Origin: CBDATA01 sp965202845 | GTDB lineage: Bacteria > Acidobacteriota > Vicinamibacteria > Marinacidobacterales > Marinacidobacteraceae | Reading direction: 5' to 3' | Length of the DNA: 64,000 nucleotides | Assembly (NCBI GenBank): GCA_965202845.1 | Contig: OZ241856.1 | Coordinates: 496,001 to 560,000 of the forward strand | Shown: positions 39,523 through 47,512 of the stretch, piece after piece | How positions within the stretch are numbered: position 1 is the first letter of the stretch | How the letters are laid out: each line of letters starts with the position of its first letter | The notes under the pieces: generated by a model | Databases searched by the model: none | Told to the model about the DNA's origin: nothing | What the model saw: only the letters and a program-made list of their open reading frames with translations | Position numbers and translations under genes: made by a program

Positions 39523-40262
39523 CGTCGCCGCCCCTGATCCGGCTCGAGGGCGTGAACAAGTGGTTCGGCGACTTCCATGTGCTCCGGGACGTCGATCTCA
39601 CCGTCCACGAGGGCGAGAAAGTGGTGCTTTGCGGCCCTTCGGGCTCCGGCAAGTCCACGCTCATCCGCTGCATCAACCGACTCGAGGAGCACGAGGAGGG
39701 GAAGGTGGTGTTCGCCGGGCGCGAGATCGGCGCCGAAACGAAGGACCTGGCGGCGGTGCGGCGCGAGATCGGCATGGTGTTCCAGGAGTTCAACCTCTTT
39801 CCGCACCTGACCGTGCTGGAGAACTGCATGCTGGGGCCGGTGCGGGCGCTGGGGCTGCGCCGGGAGGAAGCGCGGAAGCGCGCGCTCGAATTCCTCGAAC
39901 GGGTCCGCATCCCGGAGCAGGCCGGAAAGTATCCGCGCCAGCTCTCCGGCGGTCAGCAGCAGCGGGCGGCCATCGCCCGATCGCTCGCCATGCGGCCCCG
40001 GGTGATGCTCTTCGACGAACCCACTTCGGCGCTCGACCCGGTGATGATCCACGAGGTGCTGGAGGTGATGAACGATCTCGCCCGCACCGGGATGACCATG
40101 ATCGTCGTCACCCATGAGATGGGGTTCGCCCGCACCGTCGCCGACCGGGTGGCGTACATGGACGAGGGCGCGATCGTCGAGGCGGCGCCCCCGGCGGAGT
40201 TCTTCGAGAACCCCGCCGACGAGCGGACCCGGAGCTTCCTCGCCCGCATCCTCGCCCACTGA
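39519..40262 (+). CDS. polar amino-acid ABC transporter ATP-binding protein
   Basis: 247 aa, complete. Walker A GPSGSGKSTLIRC, Q-loop GMVFQEFNLFPHLTVLEN, signature LSGGQQQRAAIARSLAM, Walker B MLFDEPTSALDP and H-loop VVTHEMGFA are all present, as in GlnQ and HisP. It energises the importer encoded just upstream. Codons 57 to the end are repeated exactly at 42428-43004 because of the insertion of the IS1634-type element. This copy keeps its own start and is expected to be functional. Confidence 0.96.
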   Translation: MTSPPLIRLEGVNKWFGDFHVLRDVDLTVHEGEKVVLCGPSGSGKSTLIRCINRLEEHEEGKVVFAGREIGAETKDLAAVRREIGMVFQEFNLFPHLTVLENCMLGPVRALGLRREEARKRALEFLERVRIPEQAGKYPRQLSGGQQQRAAIARSLAMRPRVMLFDEPTSALDPVMIHEVLEVMNDLARTGMTMIVVTHEMGFARTVADRVAYMDEGAIVEAAPPAEFFENPADERTRSFLARILAH

Positions 40263-40508
40263 TCAGCGGAAGGCCTCGTCCACCAGCGGGGCCAGGTCGC
40301 GCCATGCGTCGAGAAGAGTGTTGATGAGCCGGACGCGGTACGTCTTGAAGTTGTCTCCTTCCCAATTGTCAGTCCGATTAACAAGGAGATAGAACGGCCA
40401 TAAATCTTTTTCGCGTTCTTTATATTTGTTTTGACGAGTTGCACTCACTTTTGCGAACCTTTCCCAGTCATCTTGATTTTTCAATTTGACGCCACACCAC
40501 AGTTGATT
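39686..40508. repeat. 823-bp direct repeat, left copy
   Basis: This block is repeated at 42428-43250 (constant offset 2742). Every part I compared is identical, including both coding strands. It runs from codon 57 of the ABC ATPase gene into the 3' end of the minus-strand nuclease-partner gene. The two copies exactly border the IS1634-family element, so they are read as its target duplication. Confidence 0.9.
40263..40508 (-). pseudogene. duplicated 3' fragment of the nuclease-partner gene
   Basis: 81 codons plus stop, ending VNRTDNWEGDNFKTYRVRL...DEAFR, identical to the end of the gene at 43005-43250. The rest of the gene is missing and the frame continues into the IS left end. It was created by the 823-bp duplication. 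Its AT-rich composition contrasts with the ATPase gene beside it. Confidence 0.88.
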
Positions 40509-42427
40509 CTTGACTTCGACAGTTTTGAGCGATAAATCCTTGACGGTCAATAGCCGACATTTCTGGCTAGGCACTACAAACGTAGCCCTCTGAAGGTTGC
40601 GCCGGCGGGGCTTGGGTCCTCTCAGGCGAGCTGGTACGGCGTGGTTGGCAGGGGCAGTCTCATCGCGGCATAGATGCTCTCGGCCTCCAGGGACGGCTTC
40701 GCGGGGATGGCGTATCGCTCTCCCGTTTTCTCGCAGAGCAACACCGAACACTTGCGGTGCGCCAGCGCATTGCGGATGACTTCGGGAGACATCCGCTCCT
40801 TCTGGAGCGCGACCCGATAGGCCAGATGGCGCACGCAGGCGAACGCCATGAAGGCGATCGCGATGTGGGCGCGGATCCGTTGTTCGGTCCAGTGCCAGAT
40901 CGGCCGGACGCGCAGATCGTGCTTGGTGATGCGGAAGCTCTCCTCGACCCGCCAGAGTCCCCGATAGTGCGACAGCACTTCGGCGGCCCGCGCGTCGCGC
41001 AGGTTGGTGATGACGCCGGCCAGTCCGTCCCAGCGCGCCGCCTCGTCGATCTTCTTCTGATCCACGACGAGCCGCGCATCCCCCTCAACGGCGATGAAGC
41101 GCTTGGCGCCATGCTGGGACAACAGCGCTTTGGGGTTGTCGCTTTGCGACAGCTTGTCGAACGCCCGCTGGATCGCCTGGTGGCGATCACGGGCGTCCTT
41201 GCGCGCCCGCTTGGCGGACCACGTGACGATCAAGCGTCGCCCCTGGTGATCCCATTCGTTCACCAGGCGCTCCGAGGAGTGTTCCAGCGGGACGTAGGAG
41301 TCGAGATTCCAAATCTTCCTGCGTAGCGCGCCGGGGAGCTGGCGCAGCCGGGCGCCCACCACATAGCCGCCGCCCATCGCGTCCAGGGCTTCCAGGTTGG
41401 CGGCGCTGAGCATCCCCCGATCCGCTACGCAGACCGCCTGCTGCGCCGGGTGACGGCGCAGCAAGCCCTCGAACACCGGAACCAGGCTGTGCCCCTCGTA
41501 GGCGGCGCCGGGGAACACCTCGTAGCTCACCGGAAGCCCCTCGCGGGTGACCATCAGCGCCAGCAGCACCTGCGAGTAGCGGTGCTTGCCGTCCTTGCTG
41601 TACCCCTTCTGGCGGAGTTCATCCTCCTCCTCTGTCGCAAAGGCCAGCGTGGTGCAGTCGAAGAACAACACCGAGACCGGATCGGGCAACACCGAGCGGG
41701 TGGCGTCGCCGACCCGGGCGCGAAGCCGTTCGATTGTCCTCGCGTCCAGCCGATCCATCATCCGGTAGACCTTGTGAAGCGGCAGGCTCACCCCGAAGTC
41801 GTTTTCAAGACTCCGCACGCTGCCGCGCTTGCTGTCGGGGTTGGCGATCCGCGCCATCACCGTGTGGAACAGGGCGTCGTGGTACGCCCGATAGCGGGAG
41901 CGCGGCAACAGCGCGTTCAGACCCAGATGCCGGTAGACCTCGCCGTAGACCTCATGGATGCCGGTCGTGATCCGTTGGGCTTCCTTCAGTTGCTTGAGAT
42001 CGACGGGTAGGGTCGCCTTGCCGTCGCCCTCGCGCCCGACGCGGATGACCTGCTCGGCGAGCTTTTCGGAGGAGAAGAGGAGAGGCTGGCGTTCGGTCTT
42101 GAGCTTGGTCTTGATGAACTCGCCGAGCCGCTTCAGGCGTTCGAGCTCCTTGTCGTCCTTTGCGATGCCGATGTGTCGGACGATGCGTTGGCGGACCTTG
42201 GTTCCGTTGCGTACGCCTTCGACGAGTTGTACGGAGCGCCGGGGGCTGTTGGGAGTGGACTTGACGCGAACGAACATGGGTGGAGTATAGCACAGAAGTC
42301 AAACTATCAAAAATCGCTAGGCACAACACAGCGAGTTGCGAAAAATCCCCTGTTTCAGAAAAGGTTTGTTTTCAACGGCTTTCCGATCCGACGCCCCGAC
42401 CGAAATCGTGCTCAACTGTCAAAGTAG
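40509..42427. mobile_element. IS1634-family insertion sequence, 1919 bp
   Basis: The borders are set by the ends of the 823-bp direct repeats. The ends carry an imperfect inverted repeat: left CTTGACTTCGACAGTTTTGA, right (reverse complement) CTACTTTGACAGTTGAGCAC, sharing GACAGTT and a nearby GAGC. One transposase gene fills most of the element. IS1634-family elements (IS1634, IS1549) are known for unusually long and variable target duplications, which fits the flanking 823-bp repeats. Confidence 0.82.
40622..42277 (-). CDS. IS1634-family transposase
   Basis: 551 aa, apparently intact. Features: HIGIAKDDKELERLKRLGEF near the N-terminus, the first catalytic Asp in VLFFDCTTLAFATEEEDE, the second in VCVADRGMLSAANLEAL, and the C-terminal YRGLWRVEESFRITKHDLRV (YREK-like) with the catalytic Glu. 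This is the DDE fold of the IS1634 branch of the IS4 group. On the minus strand TATACT (42289-42284) lies 6 nt before ATG 42277, with TTGATA 15 nt upstream of it. Confidence 0.93.
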   Translation of the reverse strand: MFVRVKSTPNSPRRSVQLVEGVRNGTKVRQRIVRHIGIAKDDKELERLKRLGEFIKTKLKTERQPLLFSSEKLAEQVIRVGREGDGKATLPVDLKQLKEAQRITTGIHEVYGEVYRHLGLNALLPRSRYRAYHDALFHTVMARIANPDSKRGSVRSLENDFGVSLPLHKVYRMMDRLDARTIERLRARVGDATRSVLPDPVSVLFFDCTTLAFATEEEDELRQKGYSKDGKHRYSQVLLALMVTREGLPVSYEVFPGAAYEGHSLVPVFEGLLRRHPAQQAVCVADRGMLSAANLEALDAMGGGYVVGARLRQLPGALRRKIWNLDSYVPLEHSSERLVNEWDHQGRRLIVTWSAKRARKDARDRHQAIQRAFDKLSQSDNPKALLSQHGAKRFIAVEGDARLVVDQKKIDEAARWDGLAGVITNLRDARAAEVLSHYRGLWRVEESFRITKHDLRVRPIWHWTEQRIRAHIAIAFMAFACVRHLAYRVALQKERMSPEVIRNALAHRKCSVLLCEKTGERYAIPAKPSLEAESIYAAMRLPLPTTPYQLA

Positions 42428-43004
42428 GGAGCACGAGGAGGGGAAGGTGGTGTTCGCCGGGCGCGAGATCGGCGCCGAAACGAAGGACCTGGCGGCGGTG
42501 CGGCGCGAGATCGGCATGGTGTTCCAGGAGTTCAACCTCTTTCCGCACCTGACCGTGCTGGAGAACTGCATGCTGGGGCCGGTGCGGGCGCTGGGGCTGC
42601 GCCGGGAGGAAGCGCGGAAGCGCGCGCTCGAATTCCTCGAACGGGTCCGCATCCCGGAGCAGGCCGGAAAGTATCCGCGCCAGCTCTCCGGCGGTCAGCA
42701 GCAGCGGGCGGCCATCGCCCGATCGCTCGCCATGCGGCCCCGGGTGATGCTCTTCGACGAACCCACTTCGGCGCTCGACCCGGTGATGATCCACGAGGTG
42801 CTGGAGGTGATGAACGATCTCGCCCGCACCGGGATGACCATGATCGTCGTCACCCATGAGATGGGGTTCGCCCGCACCGTCGCCGACCGGGTGGCGTACA
42901 TGGACGAGGGCGCGATCGTCGAGGCGGCGCCCCCGGCGGAGTTCTTCGAGAACCCCGCCGACGAGCGGACCCGGAGCTTCCTCGCCCGCATCCTCGCCCA
43001 CTGA
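42428..43004 (+). pseudogene. truncated duplicate of the ABC ATPase gene
   Basis: Codons 57-247 of the ATPase, without the Walker A motif, so it cannot bind ATP normally. The right end of the IS supplies an in-frame ATG at 42336, giving a possible 222-aa fusion (MRKIPCFRKG...). It retains signature, Walker B and H-loop. It is considered non-functional. Confidence 0.9.
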
Positions 43005-43250
43005 TCAGCGGAAGGCCTCGTCCACCAGCGGGGCCAGGTCGCGCCATGCGTCGAGAAGAGTGTTGATGAGCCGGACGCGGTACGTCTTGAAGTTGTCTCC
43101 TTCCCAATTGTCAGTCCGATTAACAAGGAGATAGAACGGCCATAAATCTTTTTCGCGTTCTTTATATTTGTTTTGACGAGTTGCACTCACTTTTGCGAAC
43201 CTTTCCCAGTCATCTTGATTTTTCAATTTGACGCCACACCACAGTTGATT
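42428..43250. repeat. 823-bp direct repeat, right copy
   Basis: Right copy of the block at 39686-40508. It is continuous on its right side with the rest of the nuclease-partner gene, so this copy keeps the original right junction while the left copy keeps the original ATPase gene. Confidence 0.9.
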
Positions 43251-43446
43251 ATCCGACGAGAAAGACGAAGGTTTTGAGTTCCATGCCAGTCTCACGTCCA
43301 CATCACCTTGCGGCCATTCAGGAGTTCGCAAACCCAATCCTGGCCAATTGTTCTGAATTTTTTCAATACGAAGTGATTCGCAGGGTGAATCAAGAGAGCC
43401 ATCCTTGATTCTTTTGTCCAGATCGTCCTGGAGGGAGAAATAGAAA
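43005..43446 (-). pseudogene. 3' part of the nuclease-partner gene, cut by the ISL3 element
   Basis: The reading frame FYFSLQDDLDKRIKDGSLDS to the final LVDEAFR encodes the C-terminal three quarters of a 181-aa protein. Joining 45027-44915 to 43438-43005, with one base removed near 44963-44966, gives an uninterrupted 182-codon frame. No domain is recognised. The coding sequence is much more AT-rich than the chromosome around it, suggesting acquisition. The stop abuts the ATPase duplicate stop (TGATCA). Confidence 0.82.
43439..43446. repeat. ISL3 target-site duplication, left copy (AATAGAAA)
   Basis: The same eight bases occur at 44915-44922, directly outside the right end of the element. Eight base pairs is the size expected for ISL3. 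Confidence 0.92.
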
Positions 43447-43453
43447 GGCTCTT

Positions 43454-44695
43454 TCAAATACCGAGTGGGTACGCGACATGAGGGTTGAGCTTGGAGAAGT
43501 CCAGTTTTCCGGCGATGAGGAAGAACACGGTGCGGATGGTCTGGAAGGTTCCGTAGCCTCTGGCTTTCCGCTTGGCCGCCTGAAACAGGCCGTTGAGCGC
43601 CTCGATGAAGCCGTTGGTCTGGCGGGTTCGGGCCCACGCGACGATGCCCTCGAGATGTTTGCGGATCATCCGCGCGACGGCTTTCATGGGTTCGACCTTG
43701 GAGCGGTTCACGTTGGCGCACCACTGCCGGAGCATGGCTCTGACGACGTTGACCTGCTTGCGGTTGAGGATGTTCCGGAGTTGCTCGCGGTACATCCAGG
43801 CTCGGGCGGTGCGCTTTCCGGGGGCCTGCGCGATGAGAGCGTTGAGTTGGGCGCGCTGTTCGGGGCCGAGTCGTTCGGGATTTTTGAGGAGCGCCCAGCG
43901 CATGCCCTTGAGTTGGGGGTTGGCGCGCTGCTCGATGCGCCGGGTCTGGTCGAGGGCCTTGGATGCGTGAGCGATGACGTGGAATTTGTCGAAGGTGATC
44001 TGGGCGTTGGGGAGATGCTCTGCGACGCCCTTCATGTAGGCGGGGGACATGTCGATGGAGGCGACTTCGACGGCTTCGGGGTCTCCGCCGTGGGCTTCGA
44101 GGCTTCGGGCGAATCGGTCGACGGAGTCGGCGGCGCGGCCTTCTCCGACGAAGATGACCCGGCGTTTTCGGGCGTCTGCGACGACGGTGACGTAGTTGTG
44201 GCCGCGCGCGCGGGAGGTTTCGTCGATGGCGACGGCGCGGACGTCGGCTTGGTCGTCGGTTTCGGTGGCGAGTTCCACATAGCGGTTGGAGATGGCCTGG
44301 GTTTGGTGCTGGGAGAGTCCGGCGAGCCGTGCGACGGCGGCGAAGGTCATGTCCTGGCACATGGCGAGAATCAAGGCTTCGAAGAGGAGGGAGAACCCGG
44401 AGAGCTTGCCGGCCCAGGGCGGCGAGACCAGCGCGACCTTGCCGTTGGGGAGGCGCACCCGGGGGACGCGCGCCACCAGTTCGCACTCGAATTGGAAGAA
44501 GTTGAGGTGGCGGAAGCGCTTGGTCTTGGTGTCGTGGACCGGATGGAGGCCGTCGTGGTTCTGGTGGGCGAAGCGGGCGCCCCTGCGGAAATCGACGCGG
44601 ATGCTCAGCTTTCCTTGGTCCTTGTCGAATTCCACGTTCTCGACGAACCAGGGGTCCGGGATGCCGAGGGCTTGGGCGAAAAGCTCGTGTAGCAC
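43454..44695 (-). CDS. ISL3-family transposase
   Basis: 413 aa from GTG 44695 with GGAG 8 nt upstream. It shows the family's helix-turn-helix region (AAVARLAGLSQHQTQAISNR), catalytic Asp residues in VAIDETSRARGHNYVTVV and EVASIDMSPAYMKGVAEHL, and the catalytic Glu in TNGFIEALNGLFQAAKRKA, with RGYGTFQTIRTVFFLIAGKL at the end. All parts are intact, so the element may be active. Confidence 0.95.
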   Translation of the reverse strand: MLHELFAQALGIPDPWFVENVEFDKDQGKLSIRVDFRRGARFAHQNHDGLHPVHDTKTKRFRHLNFFQFECELVARVPRVRLPNGKVALVSPPWAGKLSGFSLLFEALILAMCQDMTFAAVARLAGLSQHQTQAISNRYVELATETDDQADVRAVAIDETSRARGHNYVTVVADARKRRVIFVGEGRAADSVDRFARSLEAHGGDPEAVEVASIDMSPAYMKGVAEHLPNAQITFDKFHVIAHASKALDQTRRIEQRANPQLKGMRWALLKNPERLGPEQRAQLNALIAQAPGKRTARAWMYREQLRNILNRKQVNVVRAMLRQWCANVNRSKVEPMKAVARMIRKHLEGIVAWARTRQTNGFIEALNGLFQAAKRKARGYGTFQTIRTVFFLIAGKLDFSKLNPHVAYPLGI

Positions 44696-44716
44696 TGGAT
44701 GCGCTCCTTTTTTTCA

Positions 44717-44795
44717 GGGTCGAAAGCGGGAAAAGTGTTCCATTGGTGTGTGGCGACGCTGGCTGGGGACGGTTGCGGCTTCCCGCTTTCGACCC
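44717..44795. repeat. 16-bp perfect inverted repeat upstream of the ISL3 transposase
   Basis: GGGTCGAAAGCGGGAA (44717-44732) and TTCCCGCTTTCGACCC (44780-44795), with a 47-nt loop and an A/T run after each arm. Placed just before the ribosome-binding site of the transposase, it could block read-through from flanking promoters or limit translation, as inverted repeats do in other IS. This is inference. Confidence 0.7.
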
Positions 44796-44914
44796 TTTTT
44801 CGAGCGTGCCCGCCGGATTCCGTGAGTCAAGGGTTCGCTACGCCGTGCAAGCCCGCCCTTGACACCCGGAATCCCGGCGGTCTCCATTCTACCCACTCAA
44901 ATCTCAATTGAGGC

Positions 44915-45027
44915 AATAGAAATTATCCATGAATTCGCGGACTTCTTTTTCCAGATCGGCCCATTTCCCGGATTCGGTCTTCGTGATCCAGGTAGAACCG
45001 GATCCGTTCGTCTTCGATTCTGTTCAT
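44915..45027 (-). pseudogene. 5' part of the nuclease-partner gene, with a 1-nt frameshift
   Basis: It starts at ATG 45027, overlapping the nuclease stop (ATGA). It reads MNRIEDERIRFYLDHEDRIRE and then goes out of frame. One base less in the AAA run of the coding strand (plus-strand ATTT, 44963-44966) gives DRIREWADLEKEVREFMDNF, which joins the 3' part in frame. The first 40 residues (ERIRFYLDHEDRIREWA) look like the small proteins often encoded beside PDDEXK_4 nucleases. The right 8-bp ISL3 duplication (44915-44922) is at its broken end. Confidence 0.75.
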
Positions 45028-45650
45028 CCGAACATCTCCTTCAGCGTTCGCAAGTAGTTTTTGACGACGTCTTCGGCGTCTGTCGCCGATCTGGATTCGT
45101 CGCGAGCCGCTTCGATCATCTCGCGCATCTGCGTCCACGAAAGCGTTCGGAAAGCACTCTGCGCGTTCGGGGTGGTCGCCGTGCAGGGTTCGCGCCCGTC
45201 CGGAGTCAGAAACAGGAACAGCGGCGCGTTCTCGTTCCTCCAATTCCCGTACAAGTCGTCGCACTGGCCCGGCTGTTCCGTCGCGTCGATCTTGTTCTCG
45301 ATGACGAGCGTGAAGTCGTCCCCCCGAACGACCAGGTCGGCCTCCCTGTTATTCCGCCATTCCGAAACCTTGACTTTTCTCACGACCCCTTGCCGCCTGT
45401 CGGCGCAGTGCTCCGTCAGGCGTCGGACGAGCGCGCTGCCGAGACCATGCCGACCGGTCGGATCGAGAAGCCATCCGAGCATGCGCGAATGGGTGTTCTC
45501 GTCCCGCTCCCGACCGATGATTTTGAGGAAGTCCGAAGGACCCGCGCGCCACTTCCCTTCGGAAACGAGTTGGTCCTGCCGGTGGCGCATCTCCGACATG
45601 GCCTCGCGCCAGTCTTCCGGGAGCGTTCGTGTCCCTTGCGTTTGCGTCAT
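45024..45650 (-). CDS. PD-(D/E)XK nuclease family protein (PDDEXK_4-like)
   Basis: 208 aa. The restriction-endonuclease-like core is visible: Glu in RERDENTHSRMLGWLLD (E51), Asp in EADLVVRGDD (D105) and the E-N-K of FTLVIENKID (E118, K120). Relatives occur in defence islands beside a small partner gene, but no specific activity is established. The ATG overlaps the nadK stop (ATGA) and the stop overlaps the partner ATG (ATGA), so it is coupled at both ends. Composition is more AT-rich than in nadK. The nuclease looks intact although its partner is broken. Confidence 0.82.
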   Translation of the reverse strand: MTQTQGTRTLPEDWREAMSEMRHRQDQLVSEGKWRAGPSDFLKIIGRERDENTHSRMLGWLLDPTGRHGLGSALVRRLTEHCADRRQGVVRKVKVSEWRNNREADLVVRGDDFTLVIENKIDATEQPGQCDDLYGNWRNENAPLFLFLTPDGREPCTATTPNAQSAFRTLSWTQMREMIEAARDESRSATDAEDVVKNYLRTLKEMFG

Positions 45651-46600
45651 GGTTCGTTGGGGGGTTTCGGGGGGGTGGCGCGGGCGCGCTGGGGGGGCAG
45701 CGCGCTCCAGAGCAGCTTCTTCCGCAGGACGCGGAAGTAGTCGGTTTCGGGAGGGCTGAGCAGGCGCATGCGCACCGGGGAGCGCCCCACCCTGATGGAA
45801 TCCCCGGGACAGAGCGGCTCGCTGGCCTGCCCGTCGAACGTCACGTTCACTGGCTGGCGCTGGCTGCGGAGCGTCAGCGTGAGCTCCTCGGTGGGGGGAA
45901 ACACCATCGGCCGCTGGGTCAGGGTCAGGGGGACGATGGGGGCCAGCACAATGGCGTCCACCGCCGGGTGCACCACCGGGCCTCCAGCGCCCAGGCTGTA
46001 GGCGGTCGAGCCGGTCGGAGTGGCGACGATGACCCCGTCCCCGAGGATGGTGGCCACGAAACCCCTGGCGGTGGCCACCCGGACCCGCATCACCCGGGCT
46101 TCCGCGCCGCCGGTGATCACCACGTCGTTGATGGCGAAGTCCTCGCGGAGCGTCGCGCCCTTGCGCTGCACCCGGACCGCGAGCGTCGCGCGGTCGTCGA
46201 GGAAGGCGTCCCCCTCCAGAATCTTGACGAGGCCGCCGTAGAGCTGGTCGAGCGACGCCTTGGTCAGGAATCCGAGACTTCCCAGGTTGACGCCGAAGAG
46301 AGGCACCTGCCGGGCGCCCATCGCCCGCGCCACCGAAAGCAGGGTGCCGTCGCCCCCCAGCACCACGACCAGATGCCGCCCCGCGCCGAGCTCCTCCTGG
46401 GCGGCCGTCGGCGCCGTCGCGCCCTTCATCATCCCGGCGAGCCGCTTCTCGATGACGACCTCCGCGCCCCGCGCGGTCAGCCAGGCGGCGAGGCCGCCGA
46501 CAGTCTCGATCGCCTCCTCGGCGCTCAGCTTGGCGGCAATTCCGATGCGGGGACGCTCGCCGGCCGGGATGCGGAAGCGTTCGCCGCCGTTTTCGGACAT
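45647..46600 (-). CDS. nadK: NAD kinase
   Basis: 317 aa. The ATP/NAD kinase signature VVVLGGDGTLLSVARAM is followed by FGVNLGSLGFLTKAS and by DGVIVATPTGSTAYSLGAGG with PVVHPAVDAIVLAPIVP. It makes NADP from NAD. It starts 2 nt after ispA. The C-terminal tail (PPQRARATPPKPPNEP) extends beyond the usual end and overlaps the nuclease start. Confidence 0.96.
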   Translation of the reverse strand: MSENGGERFRIPAGERPRIGIAAKLSAEEAIETVGGLAAWLTARGAEVVIEKRLAGMMKGATAPTAAQEELGAGRHLVVVLGGDGTLLSVARAMGARQVPLFGVNLGSLGFLTKASLDQLYGGLVKILEGDAFLDDRATLAVRVQRKGATLREDFAINDVVITGGAEARVMRVRVATARGFVATILGDGVIVATPTGSTAYSLGAGGPVVHPAVDAIVLAPIVPLTLTQRPMVFPPTEELTLTLRSQRQPVNVTFDGQASEPLCPGDSIRVGRSPVRMRLLSPPETDYFRVLRKKLLWSALPPQRARATPPKPPNEP

Positions 46601-46602
46601 GC

Positions 46603-47511
46603 TCAGGCGCGCCGGTTCCGGATGCGGTCCGCTAGCCGGTGCAGCTGGCGGAGGCCGTCGGGATGGGCGCCCGGCCCGATGCCGTCGGCGAGTTTCTGTC
46701 TCGCGCGTTCGGTGCGGGCCGTCGCCTCCGCCTTCGCGGCCTCGACGCCGAAAAGACCCGGCCAGGTGGCCTTCCCGGCGGCGCGGTCCTTGCCGGCGCG
46801 CTTTCCGAGGCGCTCGCTGGTGGACTCCTCGTCGAGCAGGTCGTCCACGATCTGAAACACCAGGCCGATCTCTCGACCGAACCCTTCCAGAACGTCCACC
46901 ACCGGGGGCGCGGCGCCCCCCGCGATCCCCCCCAGGGCGGCCGATGCGCCCAGCAGCGCGCCGGTCTTGCGGCGGTGGATGGATTCGAGATCCTCCTTGC
47001 CGACCGGACGGGTTTCGGCGCGGAGGTCCGCCATCTGCCCGCCGGCGAGACCCTCGGACCCCGCCGCGCCCGCCAGCCGCGCCACTCCTTCGGCGTCGCC
47101 GCCGGTCGCCAGCAGCTGGAACGCCAGAGTGTGGAGCGCGTCGCCGGCGAGGATGGCGAGCGCCTCGCCGTAGCGGATGTGGACCGTGGGCTTCCCGCGG
47201 CGCAGGTCGTCGTCGTCCATGCAAGGGAGGTCGTCGTGGATCAGCGAATAGGTGTGGATCAGCTCCACCGCGGCGGCGGCGGGGAGCGCGGCTTCGGCGG
47301 CGCCTCCCACGGTGATGGCGGCGGCGATGCAAAGCGCCGGGCGGATGCGCTTGCCGCCCCCCAGCGCCGCGTACCGCATCGCGTCGGCGAGCTCCCCGGC
47401 CGGCCCGGCGGGATCGGGAAGAACCCCGTCGAAGTACCGCTCCAGATCGCGGGAGCAGGCGGCGAGGAACCGGTCCAGGTCGCCGCCGAGCGCCGCGCCG
47501 GTCTCCCGCAT
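46603..47511 (-). CDS. ispA: polyprenyl synthetase (farnesyl/geranylgeranyl diphosphate synthase)
   Basis: 302 aa from ATG 47511. First Asp-rich motif HDDLPCMDDDDLRRG, second motif QIVDDLLDEESTSE, with GGGKRIRPAL and GGQMADL. The DDxxxxD spacing and short chain length suggest a farnesyl diphosphate synthase-like enzyme of the IspA group. It begins right after the xseB stop, in the widespread xseA-xseB-ispA order. Confidence 0.93.
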   Translation of the reverse strand: MRETGAALGGDLDRFLAACSRDLERYFDGVLPDPAGPAGELADAMRYAALGGGKRIRPALCIAAAITVGGAAEAALPAAAAVELIHTYSLIHDDLPCMDDDDLRRGKPTVHIRYGEALAILAGDALHTLAFQLLATGGDAEGVARLAGAAGSEGLAGGQMADLRAETRPVGKEDLESIHRRKTGALLGASAALGGIAGGAAPPVVDVLEGFGREIGLVFQIVDDLLDEESTSERLGKRAGKDRAAGKATWPGLFGVEAAKAEATARTERARQKLADGIGPGAHPDGLRQLHRLADRIRNRRA

Positions 47512-47512
47512 C

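Larger units (their letters stand above)
43447..44914. mobile_element. ISL3-family insertion sequence, 1468 bp, complete
   Basis: Bounded by 8-bp duplications AATAGAAA. Imperfect terminal repeats start GGCTC (left) and GCCTC (right, reverse complement) and share GAGTGGGTA at positions 17-25. It holds one ISL3 transposase gene and a 220-bp 5' region with a large hairpin. It interrupts the nuclease-partner gene; removing the element and one duplication copy restores the frame across the site. Confidence 0.92.

Noticed and set aside
42336..43004. Second functional ABC ATPase gene
   Set aside because: Lacks the N-terminal 56 codons with Walker A and arose from the IS-associated duplication.
39686..43250. 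Composite transposon carrying the ATPase segment
   Set aside because: Only one IS copy is present and the repeated DNA lies outside it; a long target duplication explains the layout better.
43478..44692. 404-codon plus-strand frame inside the ISL3 element
   Set aside because: Shadow of the transposase on the opposite strand, with Val/Glu/Gly-rich low-complexity sequence.
44717..44795. Inverted repeat as an integron attachment site or structured ncRNA
   Set aside because: No integrase, no attC core sites; it lies inside the ISL3 element next to the transposase start.
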